This document shows positions 1 through 8,311 of a stretch of 64,000 bases of DNA, one piece after another. Each line of letters begins with the position of its first letter. Position 1 is the first letter of the stretch. The stretch comes from Funiculus sociatus GB2-C1. GTDB taxonomy: Bacteria; Cyanobacteriota; Cyanobacteriia; Cyanobacteriales; FACHB-T130. The notes under the pieces were generated by a model that was not told the origin of the DNA, ran no database searches, and saw only the letters and a program-made list of their open reading frames with translations. The stretch lies in NCBI RefSeq assembly GCF_039962115.1, contig NZ_JAMPKJ010000024.1, positions 1-64,000 of the forward strand, read 5' to 3'. The position numbers were made by a program, and so were the translations under genes.

Positions 1-133
1 ACCGCGGGCACAAATCCTTTTGCCATGATCTCTGCTGGGGGCTAGGGGATAAGCTAGAGCATCTTCTAATTTAATCGTTCTTGTCACCCCTGCCACTCAA
101 GGCGAATGTTCACTACCTCTTAACCCATTACTC

Positions 134-158
134 AGCCAAACCGTCTGTATGTTTGGCT
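134..158 (+). terminator. Hairpin, possible terminator of an upstream gene
   Basis: An 8-bp perfect stem (AGCCAAAC / GTTTGGCT) with a 9-base loop, followed shortly by a run of four T. It lies ahead of the first gene and may end a gene lying outside the window. Positions 1-133 hold no convincing coding sequence. Confidence 0.3.
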
Positions 159-168
159 ACGCTTTTAG

Positions 169-393
169 ATGCGCTTACCCTGCGCCATTAGCAACCTTGA
201 GTACGATTTGCTCACAGTATTACAAAACAAAGCTGAAGCGCTGAAAGCATATGAGACTTATATACAAGACGCGCAACAAATGGGATCTCAGCCTTGTGCA
301 GAACTCTTCCAGAAGTTGCAACAAGAAGATATGAAGCACGCGCAGGAAATCCGCCAGCATCTTCAGGAAGTGATGCAAAAAGGCAAAATGTAG
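169..393 (+). CDS. Small helical conserved cyanobacterial protein, function unknown
   Basis: A 74-residue, almost wholly alpha-helical and strongly charged protein with no membrane segment. The core from about residue 8 (SNLEYDLLTVLQNK) to the end looks like a small protein that recurs in cyanobacteria; the first seven residues may be spurious, but no better ATG is present. The C-terminal EDMKHAQEIRQH stretch has Glu/His spacing reminiscent of ferritin-like helices, but one helix pair is too little to claim metal binding. It stands alone, about 95 bases ahead of an exporter gene on the same strand. Function is not assigned. Confidence 0.55.
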   Translation: MRLPCAISNLEYDLLTVLQNKAEALKAYETYIQDAQQMGSQPCAELFQKLQQEDMKHAQEIRQHLQEVMQKGKM

Positions 394-488
394 CCGACAT
401 CAGGTGAGGCGATTAAATTAGTTTTTTAGGGTGGGCAATGCCTACCCTACTTACTGTATGCTAAGTGTCATAAATCGCTTCACGCGCT

Positions 489-1313
489 ATGACATCAACC
501 ACGTTATTAATATTTGCTGCGGCTGGAATATTTTCCGGAATACTCGCGGGATTTTTAGGAATTGGCGGTGGCACGGTTCTTGTACCATTATTAGTAGCAT
601 TAGGTTACAAGCCAGTTGAAGCCGTTGCTACCAGCAGCCTAGCAATTTTAATCACCGCAATTTCTGGCAGTGTCCAGAATTGGCGCATGGGGCTATTCAG
701 CTTTAATCGAGTAATTGCCATCGGATTTCCCGCTATAGTGACAGCCCAAATTGGGGCATATTTAGCAACTCGTTTTCGCCCTTATTTGCTCTTAGCATCT
801 TTTGGATTATTGCTACTTTTAAATATATATTTAGTTGAACTACGAAAACAACTGACAGCAAAAAAGAAGTTGGAAGAAGAGCAGGGAATAGACGCAGAAG
901 CGCAGCAACTTAAGACTCAACACTCAAACATTTTTTTCAATCCCAATATTGCTAGAATTTTCACAGGAAGCACCGCTGGAATACTAGCAGGATTGTTTGG
1001 GGTTGGTGGGGGTGTAATCATGGTGCCTCTACAAATATTACTATTAGGAGAAACCATCAAAGTTGCCATTCAAACAAGTTTAGGTGTCATTGTCATTACT
1101 GCCATATCCGCTTGTGTGGGACACGCCTTGCGAGGTAATGTCTTATTTACAGAGGGTTTCTTGTTAGGAGCCGGTGGTTTTTTAGGAGCGCAAATTAGCA
1201 CCCGTTTTTTGCCAAAGTTACCCGATGAAGTTGTTAGTTTAGCCTTTCGTACACTGCTGGGAATTTTATCAATTTATGTTTTCTGGCAAGCATGGCAAAG
1301 TTATAACAGCTAA
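489..1313 (+). CDS. TauE/SafE family membrane transporter (sulfite exporter-like)
   Basis: A 274-residue polytopic inner-membrane protein of the TauE/SafE (formerly DUF81) family, whose members export sulfite, sulfoacetate or other small organosulfur anions. The two homologous halves each start with the family's glycine-rich signature, GFLGIGGGTVLVP near residue 22 and GLFGVGGGVIMVP near residue 168. Between them lies a charged cytoplasmic linker (about residues 117-145, rich in K/E). Around eight hydrophobic segments are visible, as expected. No sulfur-metabolism gene is adjacent, so the substrate is open. A strong hairpin follows the stop codon. Confidence 0.85.
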   Translation: MTSTTLLIFAAAGIFSGILAGFLGIGGGTVLVPLLVALGYKPVEAVATSSLAILITAISGSVQNWRMGLFSFNRVIAIGFPAIVTAQIGAYLATRFRPYLLLASFGLLLLLNIYLVELRKQLTAKKKLEEEQGIDAEAQQLKTQHSNIFFNPNIARIFTGSTAGILAGLFGVGGGVIMVPLQILLLGETIKVAIQTSLGVIVITAISACVGHALRGNVLFTEGFLLGAGGFLGAQISTRFLPKLPDEVVSLAFRTLLGILSIYVFWQAWQSYNS

Positions 1314-1317
1314 TTCC

Positions 1318-1344
1318 GCGTTACCAGGCTGAGGCTGGTAACGC
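1318..1344 (+). terminator. Palindromic terminator after the TauE/SafE gene
   Basis: A 12-bp stem (GCGTTACCAGGC type) directly after the stop codon, with a TTT stretch beyond. The GTTACCAG/CTGGTAAC core recurs in the hairpin at 18186-18220, so it is also a dispersed palindromic repeat of this genome. Confidence 0.6.
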
Positions 1345-1389
1345 TTTCAGGGAATATGTGAGGCAGAGTTTCAGACTAGGCAATGAGAA

Positions 1390-3030
1390 TTACACTAAAG
1401 GCAGTAAAATTTGAGAAGGAAAATCTTTCCCACTTCGCACAGTTAAAGTAATAATTTGAGCTGCAATTAAAGCGGTTTCACTAGGGGAAGAACCAGTACC
1501 GGGATTAACAGGATAAGCGGGAAAACAAGCTGCACTTAAACTAAGCCGTAGACAATTACCTTTGTCCAATCGCGCACAAGTTGCTTGCAAAATAACTTTT
1601 AAAGGTGCCGTTTCTTGATTCGGTTCAACCCGCACATATCCTTGAGTAAAATTGTAGACAGTGCCATCTGTTCGCACTTCCGACAACACTGCACATAAGT
1701 CAAAACAGGGTGTATCTGCTATAGCATAAACTTCTACAACTACATCTCCAGCAAGATGTAAATCTGACTCTATCGGTGCAGAAGTATAGGTTAAAATATC
1801 CGTGCGACAATCAAGGCTAGAACGGTCAAAGGAACCAGCAGGAATTGTAGCATGACCTCCTAAAGCGGGAACAGGTCGCCAAGGATCGTGAACCAGTACA
1901 TCAGAAGAATTTTGGATAAATTGTTTCGCCTGTCTTATCAACTTACCTGCATCATCCCGCATACTAGCTAAACCAGAACTTTGCAGAAAATAGGATTTAT
2001 GATTATCGCTAGGGAAAGTTTCAAAAAATCGCCATTTGTTACTACCCATTTCAAATAAATTAACAGGCGGTTCATTCAATAATCCTGTATCAATACCTTT
2101 GAGAAACTGGTCAAACCATCGAATTTGCAATTTATCAATTGAACTATTAGCCTCTGCACCATAATCTACATTCCCTACTTTTCGACCCCAAGGTAGATGC
2201 GCCCAAGGGCCAATTACTAAATGCTGAGGAAAGGCGCTACGAGATGCCATTTCTTTGTATAAATGCAAAGTTCCGCGCAGGAAAGTATCAAACCATCCGC
2301 CAACGTGCAGCATCGGCAAATCAACATCTTGCAAATGCTGTTTTGGTGAAAGGTTTTCCCAATATTCACCGGGTTGAGGATGGTCTAACCATTCGTGATA
2401 GAAAGAGTCAGGCGCTAGGTTTTTCAGAATTTCCGGACGGGCAGGAATTTGGTCATAAACTGGTAAGTTACGAGAAGCTGTAAAAAGAGCTTGATACGCT
2501 TTTTCATCTCCTAGCAATCTAGCGGTTTCTGTTGCTAGTTGAATCGCCCAGCCGAGATTGGCTTGGAAACAAAATGCTCTGTTTTCATACGCCCAATCTG
2601 TATATAAATCGTAGCCAATCATGGCGGGACAAACCACTTTTAATGCCGGGGGATGTGCGGCGGCGGCGTAAAGCTGGGTCATTCCCTGATAGGAAAACCC
2701 ATACATTCCAACATTTCCATTACTACCTGGTAAATTCGCAGCCCAATTAACTGTGTCAAAACCATCTTCAATCTCGTGGGAAAATAGTTTAAATTCGCCC
2801 TCTGATGTGCCGCGTCCCCGAACATCTTGAATTACCACAATGTAGCCTTGGGCGGCGTACCAGGTAGGATGGGCATAGACAACGGTGGATGCGATCGCTT
2901 TCCCATACGGCTGTCGCATCAGCAAGACGGGAAACTCACCCTCCGCATCCGGTCGATAAATGTCCGCATCCAAGCGCACCCCATCTCTGGTAAGCATTGA
3001 GGCAGTTTCTTTGGGAAAAACATTTAGCAT
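1390..3030 (-). CDS. CocE/NonD family hydrolase (X-Pro dipeptidyl-peptidase S15-like)
   Basis: A 546-residue alpha/beta hydrolase. The nucleophile elbow GFSYQG places the catalytic Ser at residue 113. The Asp probably lies in HVGGWFDTFLRG and the His in IGPWAHLPW, which is the order found in the CocE/NonD family. The C-terminal third (from about residue 370) is the jelly-roll domain typical of X-Pro peptidase/cocaine-esterase proteins. Members cleave esters or amides, so annotation beyond 'hydrolase' is unsafe. Its start overlaps the end of the upstream cupin gene by 7 bases, indicating one transcript with the cupin and isochorismatase-like genes. No signal peptide, so it is probably cytoplasmic. 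Confidence 0.85.
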   Translation of the reverse strand: MLNVFPKETASMLTRDGVRLDADIYRPDAEGEFPVLLMRQPYGKAIASTVVYAHPTWYAAQGYIVVIQDVRGRGTSEGEFKLFSHEIEDGFDTVNWAANLPGSNGNVGMYGFSYQGMTQLYAAAAHPPALKVVCPAMIGYDLYTDWAYENRAFCFQANLGWAIQLATETARLLGDEKAYQALFTASRNLPVYDQIPARPEILKNLAPDSFYHEWLDHPQPGEYWENLSPKQHLQDVDLPMLHVGGWFDTFLRGTLHLYKEMASRSAFPQHLVIGPWAHLPWGRKVGNVDYGAEANSSIDKLQIRWFDQFLKGIDTGLLNEPPVNLFEMGSNKWRFFETFPSDNHKSYFLQSSGLASMRDDAGKLIRQAKQFIQNSSDVLVHDPWRPVPALGGHATIPAGSFDRSSLDCRTDILTYTSAPIESDLHLAGDVVVEVYAIADTPCFDLCAVLSEVRTDGTVYNFTQGYVRVEPNQETAPLKVILQATCARLDKGNCLRLSLSAACFPAYPVNPGTGSSPSETALIAAQIITLTVRSGKDFPSQILLPLV

Positions 3031-3479
3031 GGAACTAGAGAATCTACTCTACCCAATACTGCTAAATCCTCTTCATCCAATTCCACTGGCATACCGCTAC
3101 GAATTAATTCTGCAAAGTCTTCATTTGGCACCATAATACACAGCGCATACAAGCGAGTAGAACCCGTATTTTCAATTTTATGGATGCCAGTTGGAGGAAC
3201 TAAAATACTATCTCCAGCGCCAATTGGTACAGTTTTCCCATCACAAGTAGCTTGCCCTTCCCCTTTAAGAATGAAAAACATTTCTACAGCGAATTGGTGC
3301 CGATTTGGGGGAGTTTTCCCGCCAACATCGAAAATTTCTACACAAAAAGTTAAGGACATATGCGCCGTTTTCGGCTCAAACACAATCGCTAAACGATTAC
3401 TATCCTGGGGACTAATACGATAGACTTGGTAATCTTTGGGAGACTTGAGGACAGGAATCACGCAACGGGCAGCATCCAT
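3024..3479 (-). CDS. Cupin-domain protein
   Basis: A 151-residue single-domain cupin. The first cupin motif lies around NRHQFAVEMFFILKGEG (His, Glu and the following strand) and the second around PPTGIHKIENTG, giving the usual metal-binding His/Glu set. Such small cupins act as metal-dependent enzymes or ligand sensors; which applies cannot be told here. It is the middle gene of a three-gene minus-strand operon: 60 bases after the isochorismatase-like gene and overlapping the CocE/NonD gene by 7 bases. That suggests a role in the same degradative pathway. Confidence 0.8.
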   Translation of the reverse strand: MDAARCVIPVLKSPKDYQVYRISPQDSNRLAIVFEPKTAHMSLTFCVEIFDVGGKTPPNRHQFAVEMFFILKGEGQATCDGKTVPIGAGDSILVPPTGIHKIENTGSTRLYALCIMVPNEDFAELIRSGMPVELDEEDLAVLGRVDSLVPC

Positions 3480-3539
3480 AAAGGTTTCACCTTTGCTAAT
3501 TGAAGGATGGCTAATTGTGGTTTTTATGACTATTAGCCA

Positions 3540-4313
3540 TTAACCAGTTGTAATTGCTTCTAAGATAGCTTGAGAATCTGTCACGAACCCAAAACACTGT
3601 TTAACGTTATAAAGTGTAGCTTGCCAGCAATATTCTGGAGAGGTAGTAGCAGTGCAATCTGTAACTAAAATGCAGTCATAGCCAAGAAAGTTGGCATCTT
3701 GTAAGGTAGCCATCACGCATTGATCGGCATTCACCCCCGCAAAGAAGATAGTAGTTTTTCCCAGGTTCCGTAAAATACTATCGAGGGGAGTATCCCAAAA
3801 ACCGCTCATCCTGTACTTATCGACGCGAATATCTTCCGGCTTTTGTTCCAATTCATCCACCACCGCCGCCGCCCAACTACCCGCCATCAGCACTTTAGCA
3901 TCAGCTTCGGGCAAGCGATCGCCTAAACCAACACCATCTCCTGTTGCGTTATAAACATGATGCACTCCTGCACTAATATTCAACAAATCGGGGCGATTTC
4001 CCCAATTTAGCCAAATTACAGGCACGTTTGTATCTCGCAATTTTGGCAGTAAATTGTTTAAGGGATTTATGGGATTCCGTGCAGGTGTCACGTCTACGCC
4101 AATGTGCGCCAGCCAGCCTTTCGGATGACAGAAGTCATTCTGCATATCAATTACCAAAATCGCCGCTTTTGCCAAATCCAAACGCAGTGTTTTAGTTTCT
4201 GTCGCCAAAGTGACAGGTTGCGGTTTTAAAGGAGGGCGCGTGATATCGGCAATTTGAGCATCAACAGCCCAAGCATTCGGTGGTACGCCCAAGGTTCGTA
4301 AGGGTGAATTCAT
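3540..4313 (-). CDS. Isochorismatase-family cysteine hydrolase
   Basis: A 257-residue member of the isochorismatase-like superfamily. The catalytic triad is readable: Asp56 in VIDMQNDF, Lys166 in VDKYRMSGF and Cys199 in GVNADQCVMAT. The nucleophilic Cys means an amidase-type reaction, as in biuret hydrolase, ureidoacrylate hydrolase or nicotinamidase, rather than true isochorismatase. The N-terminal 45 residues are an extension before the core. It is the first gene of the minus-strand operon with a cupin and a CocE/NonD hydrolase. An amidohydrolase and an AtzH/HpxZ-like gene lie 2-4 kb away on the other strand, which favours a nitrogen-compound substrate (inference). Confidence 0.85.
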   Translation of the reverse strand: MNSPLRTLGVPPNAWAVDAQIADITRPPLKPQPVTLATETKTLRLDLAKAAILVIDMQNDFCHPKGWLAHIGVDVTPARNPINPLNNLLPKLRDTNVPVIWLNWGNRPDLLNISAGVHHVYNATGDGVGLGDRLPEADAKVLMAGSWAAAVVDELEQKPEDIRVDKYRMSGFWDTPLDSILRNLGKTTIFFAGVNADQCVMATLQDANFLGYDCILVTDCTATTSPEYCWQATLYNVKQCFGFVTDSQAILEAITTG

Positions 4314-4510
4314 AGGGATTCTTGAGAAGGGAACTTCAATGGTAAGGACTCAAGGCTCTAGATTTGAACTGAGTTAGAAGAGATTATGGTAATTAGTGAT
4401 CGCATTCCGGTGAAGTACGAAGGTTAATTTGTTGATATTTTAGATGCTGCTACCAGCCACAGTGGAAAAATTTGATGATTTGATGGCTGTGGCATCTCGG
4501 CGGGTGTTGA

Positions 4511-4822
4511 AGGATAGCGATCGCTTTATGTACGATTGAGGGAAAACTCTGGCGTTACGATGCTGCTGAGGCTCAAACAAGTTTAGCTACTTTCAAAGTA
4601 CCATTGCGGGTTATCTCGACTGCTGATTTGATGGAGGAGGCTGTTAATATTGCCTTGGCTTATGGAATTTCTGCTTATGATGCCAGTTATGTTGCCCTTT
4701 CTCAACAAGTTGGTGCTACGCTATTGACTCTCGATGAGAAGTTGGTGAGGGCTGTAGCTGCTGCATCTTACGATGTTCGCTCATTTAATGATTTTACAAT
4801 TCCGCCGTTGCCCTCAGTGTAG
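4511..4822 (+). pseudogene. VapC-like PIN-domain toxin remnant
   Basis: The open frame from 4511 encodes the C-terminal two thirds of a PIN-domain ribonuclease of the cyanobacterial VapC type: a segment reading EGKLWRYDAAEAQ, then TADLMEEA, the conserved ISAYDASYVALSQQ helix, and the LLTLDEKLVRA strand with an acidic metal-binding position. The N-terminal strand with the first catalytic Asp is missing; a stop lies immediately upstream and no antitoxin is recognisable in 4320-4510. A TTG at 4604 is the first possible start but would lose still more of the fold. Probably inactive. Confidence 0.65.
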
Positions 4823-4921
4823 ATATTAAAATCAACCATGCTTCAATCAACTTATGAGTAATTTTAAGTTGCGTTGCCGTGGTGTACTAATGTCAATTCA
4901 TTAATATCTTAGTTGAAAGTT

Positions 4922-5521
4922 ATGTCAACAGCGATAGCTCTTTCTCAAGTGTCTTCTAAAGTATTGGAGAAGCTAAAAGAAAATCCTTATGCTTATGATG
5001 TGTTTTTTGAGGCAATAACCATATCTGATCCCAATGATTGGCAAGAATTTAAGTCCGTTTTTTACCAACAGGACTTTGACGAATTTAAAGCCGATGCTCC
5101 TCGCCTTTTAGCTGAGGGTAAAAATAGGCGGTTATATCTTGGGGAAAATTGGCAACCAATCCAATTTTATCTTACAGCTACTTGTGGAGAAGAAGATTTA
5201 ATTTTCCCAAATAGTTATAGCAAGGATGAAAATGATTTACTTCGAGTTAATGCTGTCACAAGTGTAAATTACCTGAAATATGAAAGGTATATAAGGTACT
5301 TTACTGCTGATGAAGTCAAGGACGTAGTAGAAGAATTATCGAGAGTTGCACAAGAGGATGATAGGGAAAGACTAAGAAAAATATGTCGAAAAGCCAAAGT
5401 AAATTTTTGGGAAAGAGAATATGAAAATTGGATTGAATATACTGAGCTGTTTAACGAATTGATAGATTACTACAAAGATGCTGCCGACAAAGGGAATGCC
5501 ATGTTAATATCTATTGGTTGA
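4922..5521 (+). CDS. DUF1877 family protein, copy 1
   Basis: A soluble protein of 199 residues from the ATG at 4922 (a TTG at 4913 would add three). It resembles the DUF1877/YfbM family: a short N-terminal helix (SQVSSKVLEKLKENP), a central WQPIQFYLTA segment, a YFTADEVKDVVEELS helix and the closing YYKDAADKGNAMLISI motif. Biochemical function of the family is unknown. It is the first of two tandem paralogues about 160 bases apart, each followed by a tiny ORF that shares an IQPV.LPI core. The AT-rich composition and the neighbouring toxin remnant suggest an accessory module. Confidence 0.75.
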   Translation: MSTAIALSQVSSKVLEKLKENPYAYDVFFEAITISDPNDWQEFKSVFYQQDFDEFKADAPRLLAEGKNRRLYLGENWQPIQFYLTATCGEEDLIFPNSYSKDENDLLRVNAVTSVNYLKYERYIRYFTADEVKDVVEELSRVAQEDDRERLRKICRKAKVNFWEREYENWIEYTELFNELIDYYKDAADKGNAMLISIG

Positions 5522-5564
5522 TGATGTTAATAGGTAGTAGGTGAAAATTAAACAATAACCCGCA

Positions 5565-5639
5565 ATGACGAAAATTAATGGGATTCAACCCGTTATATTA
5601 CCAATTTTATCGTCAGTGATGGCGATCACAATCAGTTAA
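5565..5639 (+). CDS. Mini-ORF trailing DUF1877 copy 1
   Basis: A 24-codon ORF (MTKINGIQPVILPIL...) downstream of the first DUF1877 gene. It aligns by eye with the 36-codon mini-ORF after the second DUF1877 gene: both share the core N.IQPV.LPI followed by a hydrophobic stretch. This copy looks shortened by an early TAA. Coding status is unproven; the support is conservation of the peptide core at the same relative position after both paralogues. Confidence 0.3.
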   Translation: MTKINGIQPVILPILSSVMAITIS

Positions 5640-5684
5640 TATAATACAAACTTACTATATTGCGTTTCTTGGGGATAGCCAAGT

Positions 5685-6344
5685 ATGGGCATAGAGGCAA
5701 ACTTCAAGCAAGTGTCTCCATATCTGTTGAAGAAGCTAAAAGAACACCCAGACTTTGCAGAGGTGTTCTTTTATGCAGAATTGCTACCCGATTCAGATCG
5801 CTGGCGAGAGTATCCGATTGATCTAAATAATCCTAGTGAGGTTGCGGATTATGAGGATTTCACAAATTGGGTTGGAGAGACGTTGCAAAAATTAGAGGAG
5901 GAAAAGCCAGAAGAGTATGAAAGAATGGAAATAGAAATTCCTTTAATTATTGCAGAAGGGAAAGCATTACCTTTAAATATAGGTAAAAGGTGGCGTGAGT
6001 TACATTTTGTACTCACAGGAGAGGATGACTCTATTCCTCTGCCTTTTTTAATAAGTGAGAACAAAAAAGATAATTTACCTTCAATTAATACAATTTGGGG
6101 TGGCACAGAAATAGAATATAACTTTGATTATGGATTCTTACGATACTTGACAAATGATGAAGTTAAGCAAGTAGCAGAGGCTTTATCAAAGTTTTCCTCT
6201 GCAATGATCGGGGAAAGGTTTAAACTTAGAGGCTGGGAAGAAGATTTTTTTGATTATTTATTCCAGTATACGTACAATCCGCTTGTGAGATATTACCAAG
6301 ATGCTGCTGAAAAGGGAAATGCTATGTTTCTCTACTTAAGTTAG
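5685..6344 (+). CDS. DUF1877 family protein, copy 2
   Basis: A 219-residue paralogue of the preceding gene. The N-terminal VSPYLLKKLKEHPDF helix, the central WRELHFVLTGE segment, the RYLTNDEVKQVAEALS helix and the C-terminal YYQDAAEKGNAMFLYLS motif all match the first copy. It carries an acidic insertion at about residues 55-85 that copy 1 lacks. Function unknown. The pair probably arose by tandem duplication of a unit comprising the DUF1877 gene and its trailing mini-ORF, followed by considerable divergence. Confidence 0.78.
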   Translation: MGIEANFKQVSPYLLKKLKEHPDFAEVFFYAELLPDSDRWREYPIDLNNPSEVADYEDFTNWVGETLQKLEEEKPEEYERMEIEIPLIIAEGKALPLNIGKRWRELHFVLTGEDDSIPLPFLISENKKDNLPSINTIWGGTEIEYNFDYGFLRYLTNDEVKQVAEALSKFSSAMIGERFKLRGWEEDFFDYLFQYTYNPLVRYYQDAAEKGNAMFLYLS

Positions 6345-6352
6345 ATAATTTT

Positions 6353-6463
6353 ATGCAAGTTAATCAGATTCAACCTGTTATGCTGCCAATTGAATTGCCG
6401 CTGGTAGCGATCGCGTCTTTAATTATTTTCTGGGTGAAAAAGCATGAAAGCGCTATAAAATGA
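6353..6463 (+). CDS. Mini-ORF trailing DUF1877 copy 2, predicted single membrane segment
   Basis: A 36-residue ORF starting 9 bases after the stop of the second DUF1877 gene. It has a hydrophobic segment (LPLVAIASLIIFWV) followed by a basic tail (KKHESAIK), as expected of a small membrane peptide. Its N-terminal NQIQPVMLPI core matches the mini-ORF at 5565-5639. Close spacing suggests co-transcription. Coding status is inferred, not proven. Confidence 0.4.
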   Translation: MQVNQIQPVMLPIELPLVAIASLIIFWVKKHESAIK

Positions 6464-6549
6464 GAAAATAATTTTATTTTATGATTAATCGTAATTTTTA
6501 AAATCAATAAACGTAGAATTTAATAAACCCTAACTAAAAGGTAAAAACT

Positions 6550-7974
6550 GTGACTTTTACAATCCAACAGGCTTTAATCCCGGTTGATGACGGTTATGCA
6601 AACGTCGATGTGCAGATTCAGGATAACGCGATCGCTGCCATCGAAGCTAATCTAGAAGTTGTCGGTACAGCTGTCGATGGTAAAAATAAACTTCTCCTTC
6701 CTGGTTTCGTCAACGCCCACACCCACTCTTCAGAAATGTGGCAGCGGGGATTGATTCCCCCTGTACCCTTAGAATTGTGGATTGCGGAACTTTACGACTT
6801 TACACCCCTCGAACCCGATCAAGTTTACCTGAGTGCTTTAGGAACAGCGGTAGAAACTCTACTTTCTGGGGGAACTAGCGTAGTCGATCACTTAGTTTTA
6901 ATTCCTGGCAAAGAAATTGAAACCATTGCCGCTGCTGTTCGCGCCTATAAAGAAATTGGTATCCGTGCTTTTATTGGCCCATTAATTCAAGATGAAACCC
7001 TGACTCGTGGCATTCCCACGGGTGGTAAGGAAACGGAACATGAAGCCTACATCCGTTCCACAGAGGCAACTCTAGCACTAATGCAGGAAGCTGTAGACAA
7101 GTTTCATAATCCTGAGGAAGGTGTTTATATTTTAGTTGCACCAACGGGGATTCAACTGTGTTCGGATGCCTTGTTTCAAGGTTGTATTGAATTAAGTGAT
7201 CGCTACAATCTCTGTCGTCATGCCCACCTCTTAGAAACCCAAGCCCAAAAACTCCTCGCCCAGGAAAAATACGGCTGTAGTGCAGTTGAACACCTAAAGC
7301 GTATCGGTTATTTAAGTCCGCGCACTTCCTTAGCTCATTGTGTTCATTTGAGCGATGCTGATATTGAAATTATGGCAGAAAATCAATCTACTGTAGTACA
7401 CAATCCTCTCAGCAACCTGCGTTTAGGTAGCGGCATTGCTCCAATTTTGAAATATCTTCAAGCGGGAGTCAATGTATCTTTTGGTTGTGATGGCGCTGCT
7501 AGTAACGACTCGCAAGATTTACTAGAAGCTATCAAAATAGGCTCAATTTTGCACAACATCACTGATTTAGACTACCACCACTGGATTACACCCCGTCAAT
7601 CCGTAGAAATAGCTGCTTTCGGCGGTGCCAAAGGATTAAATTTAGCCGATGAAATGGGTTCGTTGGCTGTGGATAAAAAGGCTGATTTGGTACTTTATGA
7701 CCTTACCAGTTTGTCGCTGCTACCCCGCACAGATCCGATTGGCTTGCTAATTTTAGGCCGTCCAACTCAAGCAGTGGACAGTGTTTGGGTAAATGGTAAA
7801 AGAATCGTTGCCGATGGCAAAGTGACGACGATTAATGTAGAAGATTTGAGAAAAGAATTGTTTGAGCGCAGCCAATGGGCTACAAATCGTCAGTCTAAAA
7901 CTTTAGGTGAAATTGAAGCCCACTATCGCAGTGTAATGGGATTACCAGCAGGAGTAAAGAAAGGTTATTCGTAG
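6550..7974 (+). CDS. Metal-dependent amidohydrolase (TRZ/ATZ, cytosine-deaminase-like)
   Basis: A 474-residue amidohydrolase with a GTG start. Metal ligands can be read off: the HxH pair in NAHTHSSEMW, His in CRHAHLLET, His in LAHCVHLSD and Asp in FGCDGAASND. This is the pattern of the subfamily containing atrazine chlorohydrolase, guanine deaminase and methylthioadenosine/S-adenosylhomocysteine deaminase, which deaminate or dechlorinate heterocycles. A C-terminal beta-sandwich closes the protein (VDSVWVNGKRIVADGKV). The AtzH/HpxZ-like gene downstream and the cysteine hydrolase operon nearby suggest catabolism of a heterocyclic or ureido nitrogen compound; the exact substrate is unknown. Confidence 0.85.
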   Translation: MTFTIQQALIPVDDGYANVDVQIQDNAIAAIEANLEVVGTAVDGKNKLLLPGFVNAHTHSSEMWQRGLIPPVPLELWIAELYDFTPLEPDQVYLSALGTAVETLLSGGTSVVDHLVLIPGKEIETIAAAVRAYKEIGIRAFIGPLIQDETLTRGIPTGGKETEHEAYIRSTEATLALMQEAVDKFHNPEEGVYILVAPTGIQLCSDALFQGCIELSDRYNLCRHAHLLETQAQKLLAQEKYGCSAVEHLKRIGYLSPRTSLAHCVHLSDADIEIMAENQSTVVHNPLSNLRLGSGIAPILKYLQAGVNVSFGCDGAASNDSQDLLEAIKIGSILHNITDLDYHHWITPRQSVEIAAFGGAKGLNLADEMGSLAVDKKADLVLYDLTSLSLLPRTDPIGLLILGRPTQAVDSVWVNGKRIVADGKVTTINVEDLRKELFERSQWATNRQSKTLGEIEAHYRSVMGLPAGVKKGYS

Positions 7975-7981
7975 GATTTGC

Positions 7982-8025
7982 GGCAGGCTTTTAGCCTGCC
8001 CCACTAACAATAAAATTGTTAGTGG
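7982..8025 (+). terminator. Double hairpin after the amidohydrolase gene
   Basis: Two adjacent stems: GGCAGGC/GCCTGCC (7982-8000), then a perfect 10-bp stem with a TAAAA loop (8001-8025). They sit between convergent genes, the amidohydrolase and the minus-strand 45-residue ORF, and can end transcription from both sides. Confidence 0.55.
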
Positions 8026-8034
8026 CTAATTCTG

Positions 8035-8172
8035 TTAATTCCGGGTTCTCTTGATATGATCCATAATCTGCTGCTTGCGCTGATCTGAATTGGTACTGTA
8101 ATTCGCCTGATTGAGTTTTACAGTTTTGCTGACATGATCTAAAATCCGCTTTTTGCGTTCTGAGGTAGCCAT
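8035..8172 (-). CDS. 45-residue protein with a duplicated RK-rich motif
   Basis: A short ORF from ATG at 8172 to TAA at 8035. Its 45 residues consist of two repeats of one motif: SERKKRILDHVSKT near the N-terminus and SDQRKQQIMDHIKRT near the C-terminus, with the consensus (E/Q)RK..I.DH..(K/R)T. The internal repeat is good evidence that it is a real protein, because a non-coding stretch would not keep it. I recall similar RKKxILxHL-type repeats in small cyanobacterial proteins but cannot name a family. It is basic, with no membrane segment, and convergent with the amidohydrolase gene. Confidence 0.6.
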   Translation of the reverse strand: MATSERKKRILDHVSKTVKLNQANYSTNSDQRKQQIMDHIKRTRN

Positions 8173-8311
8173 TGTTAGATACTTGGATTAATTAATTGGA
8201 TTACAGACCTTACCTATATATTAACTTATATTAAGTTGGTTTTACAGCCGTGAAAGTTTCCAGACTTGAATGACAAAATACCTCTCTCAAAAGAGAGAAA
8301 ATTGGAATTAA

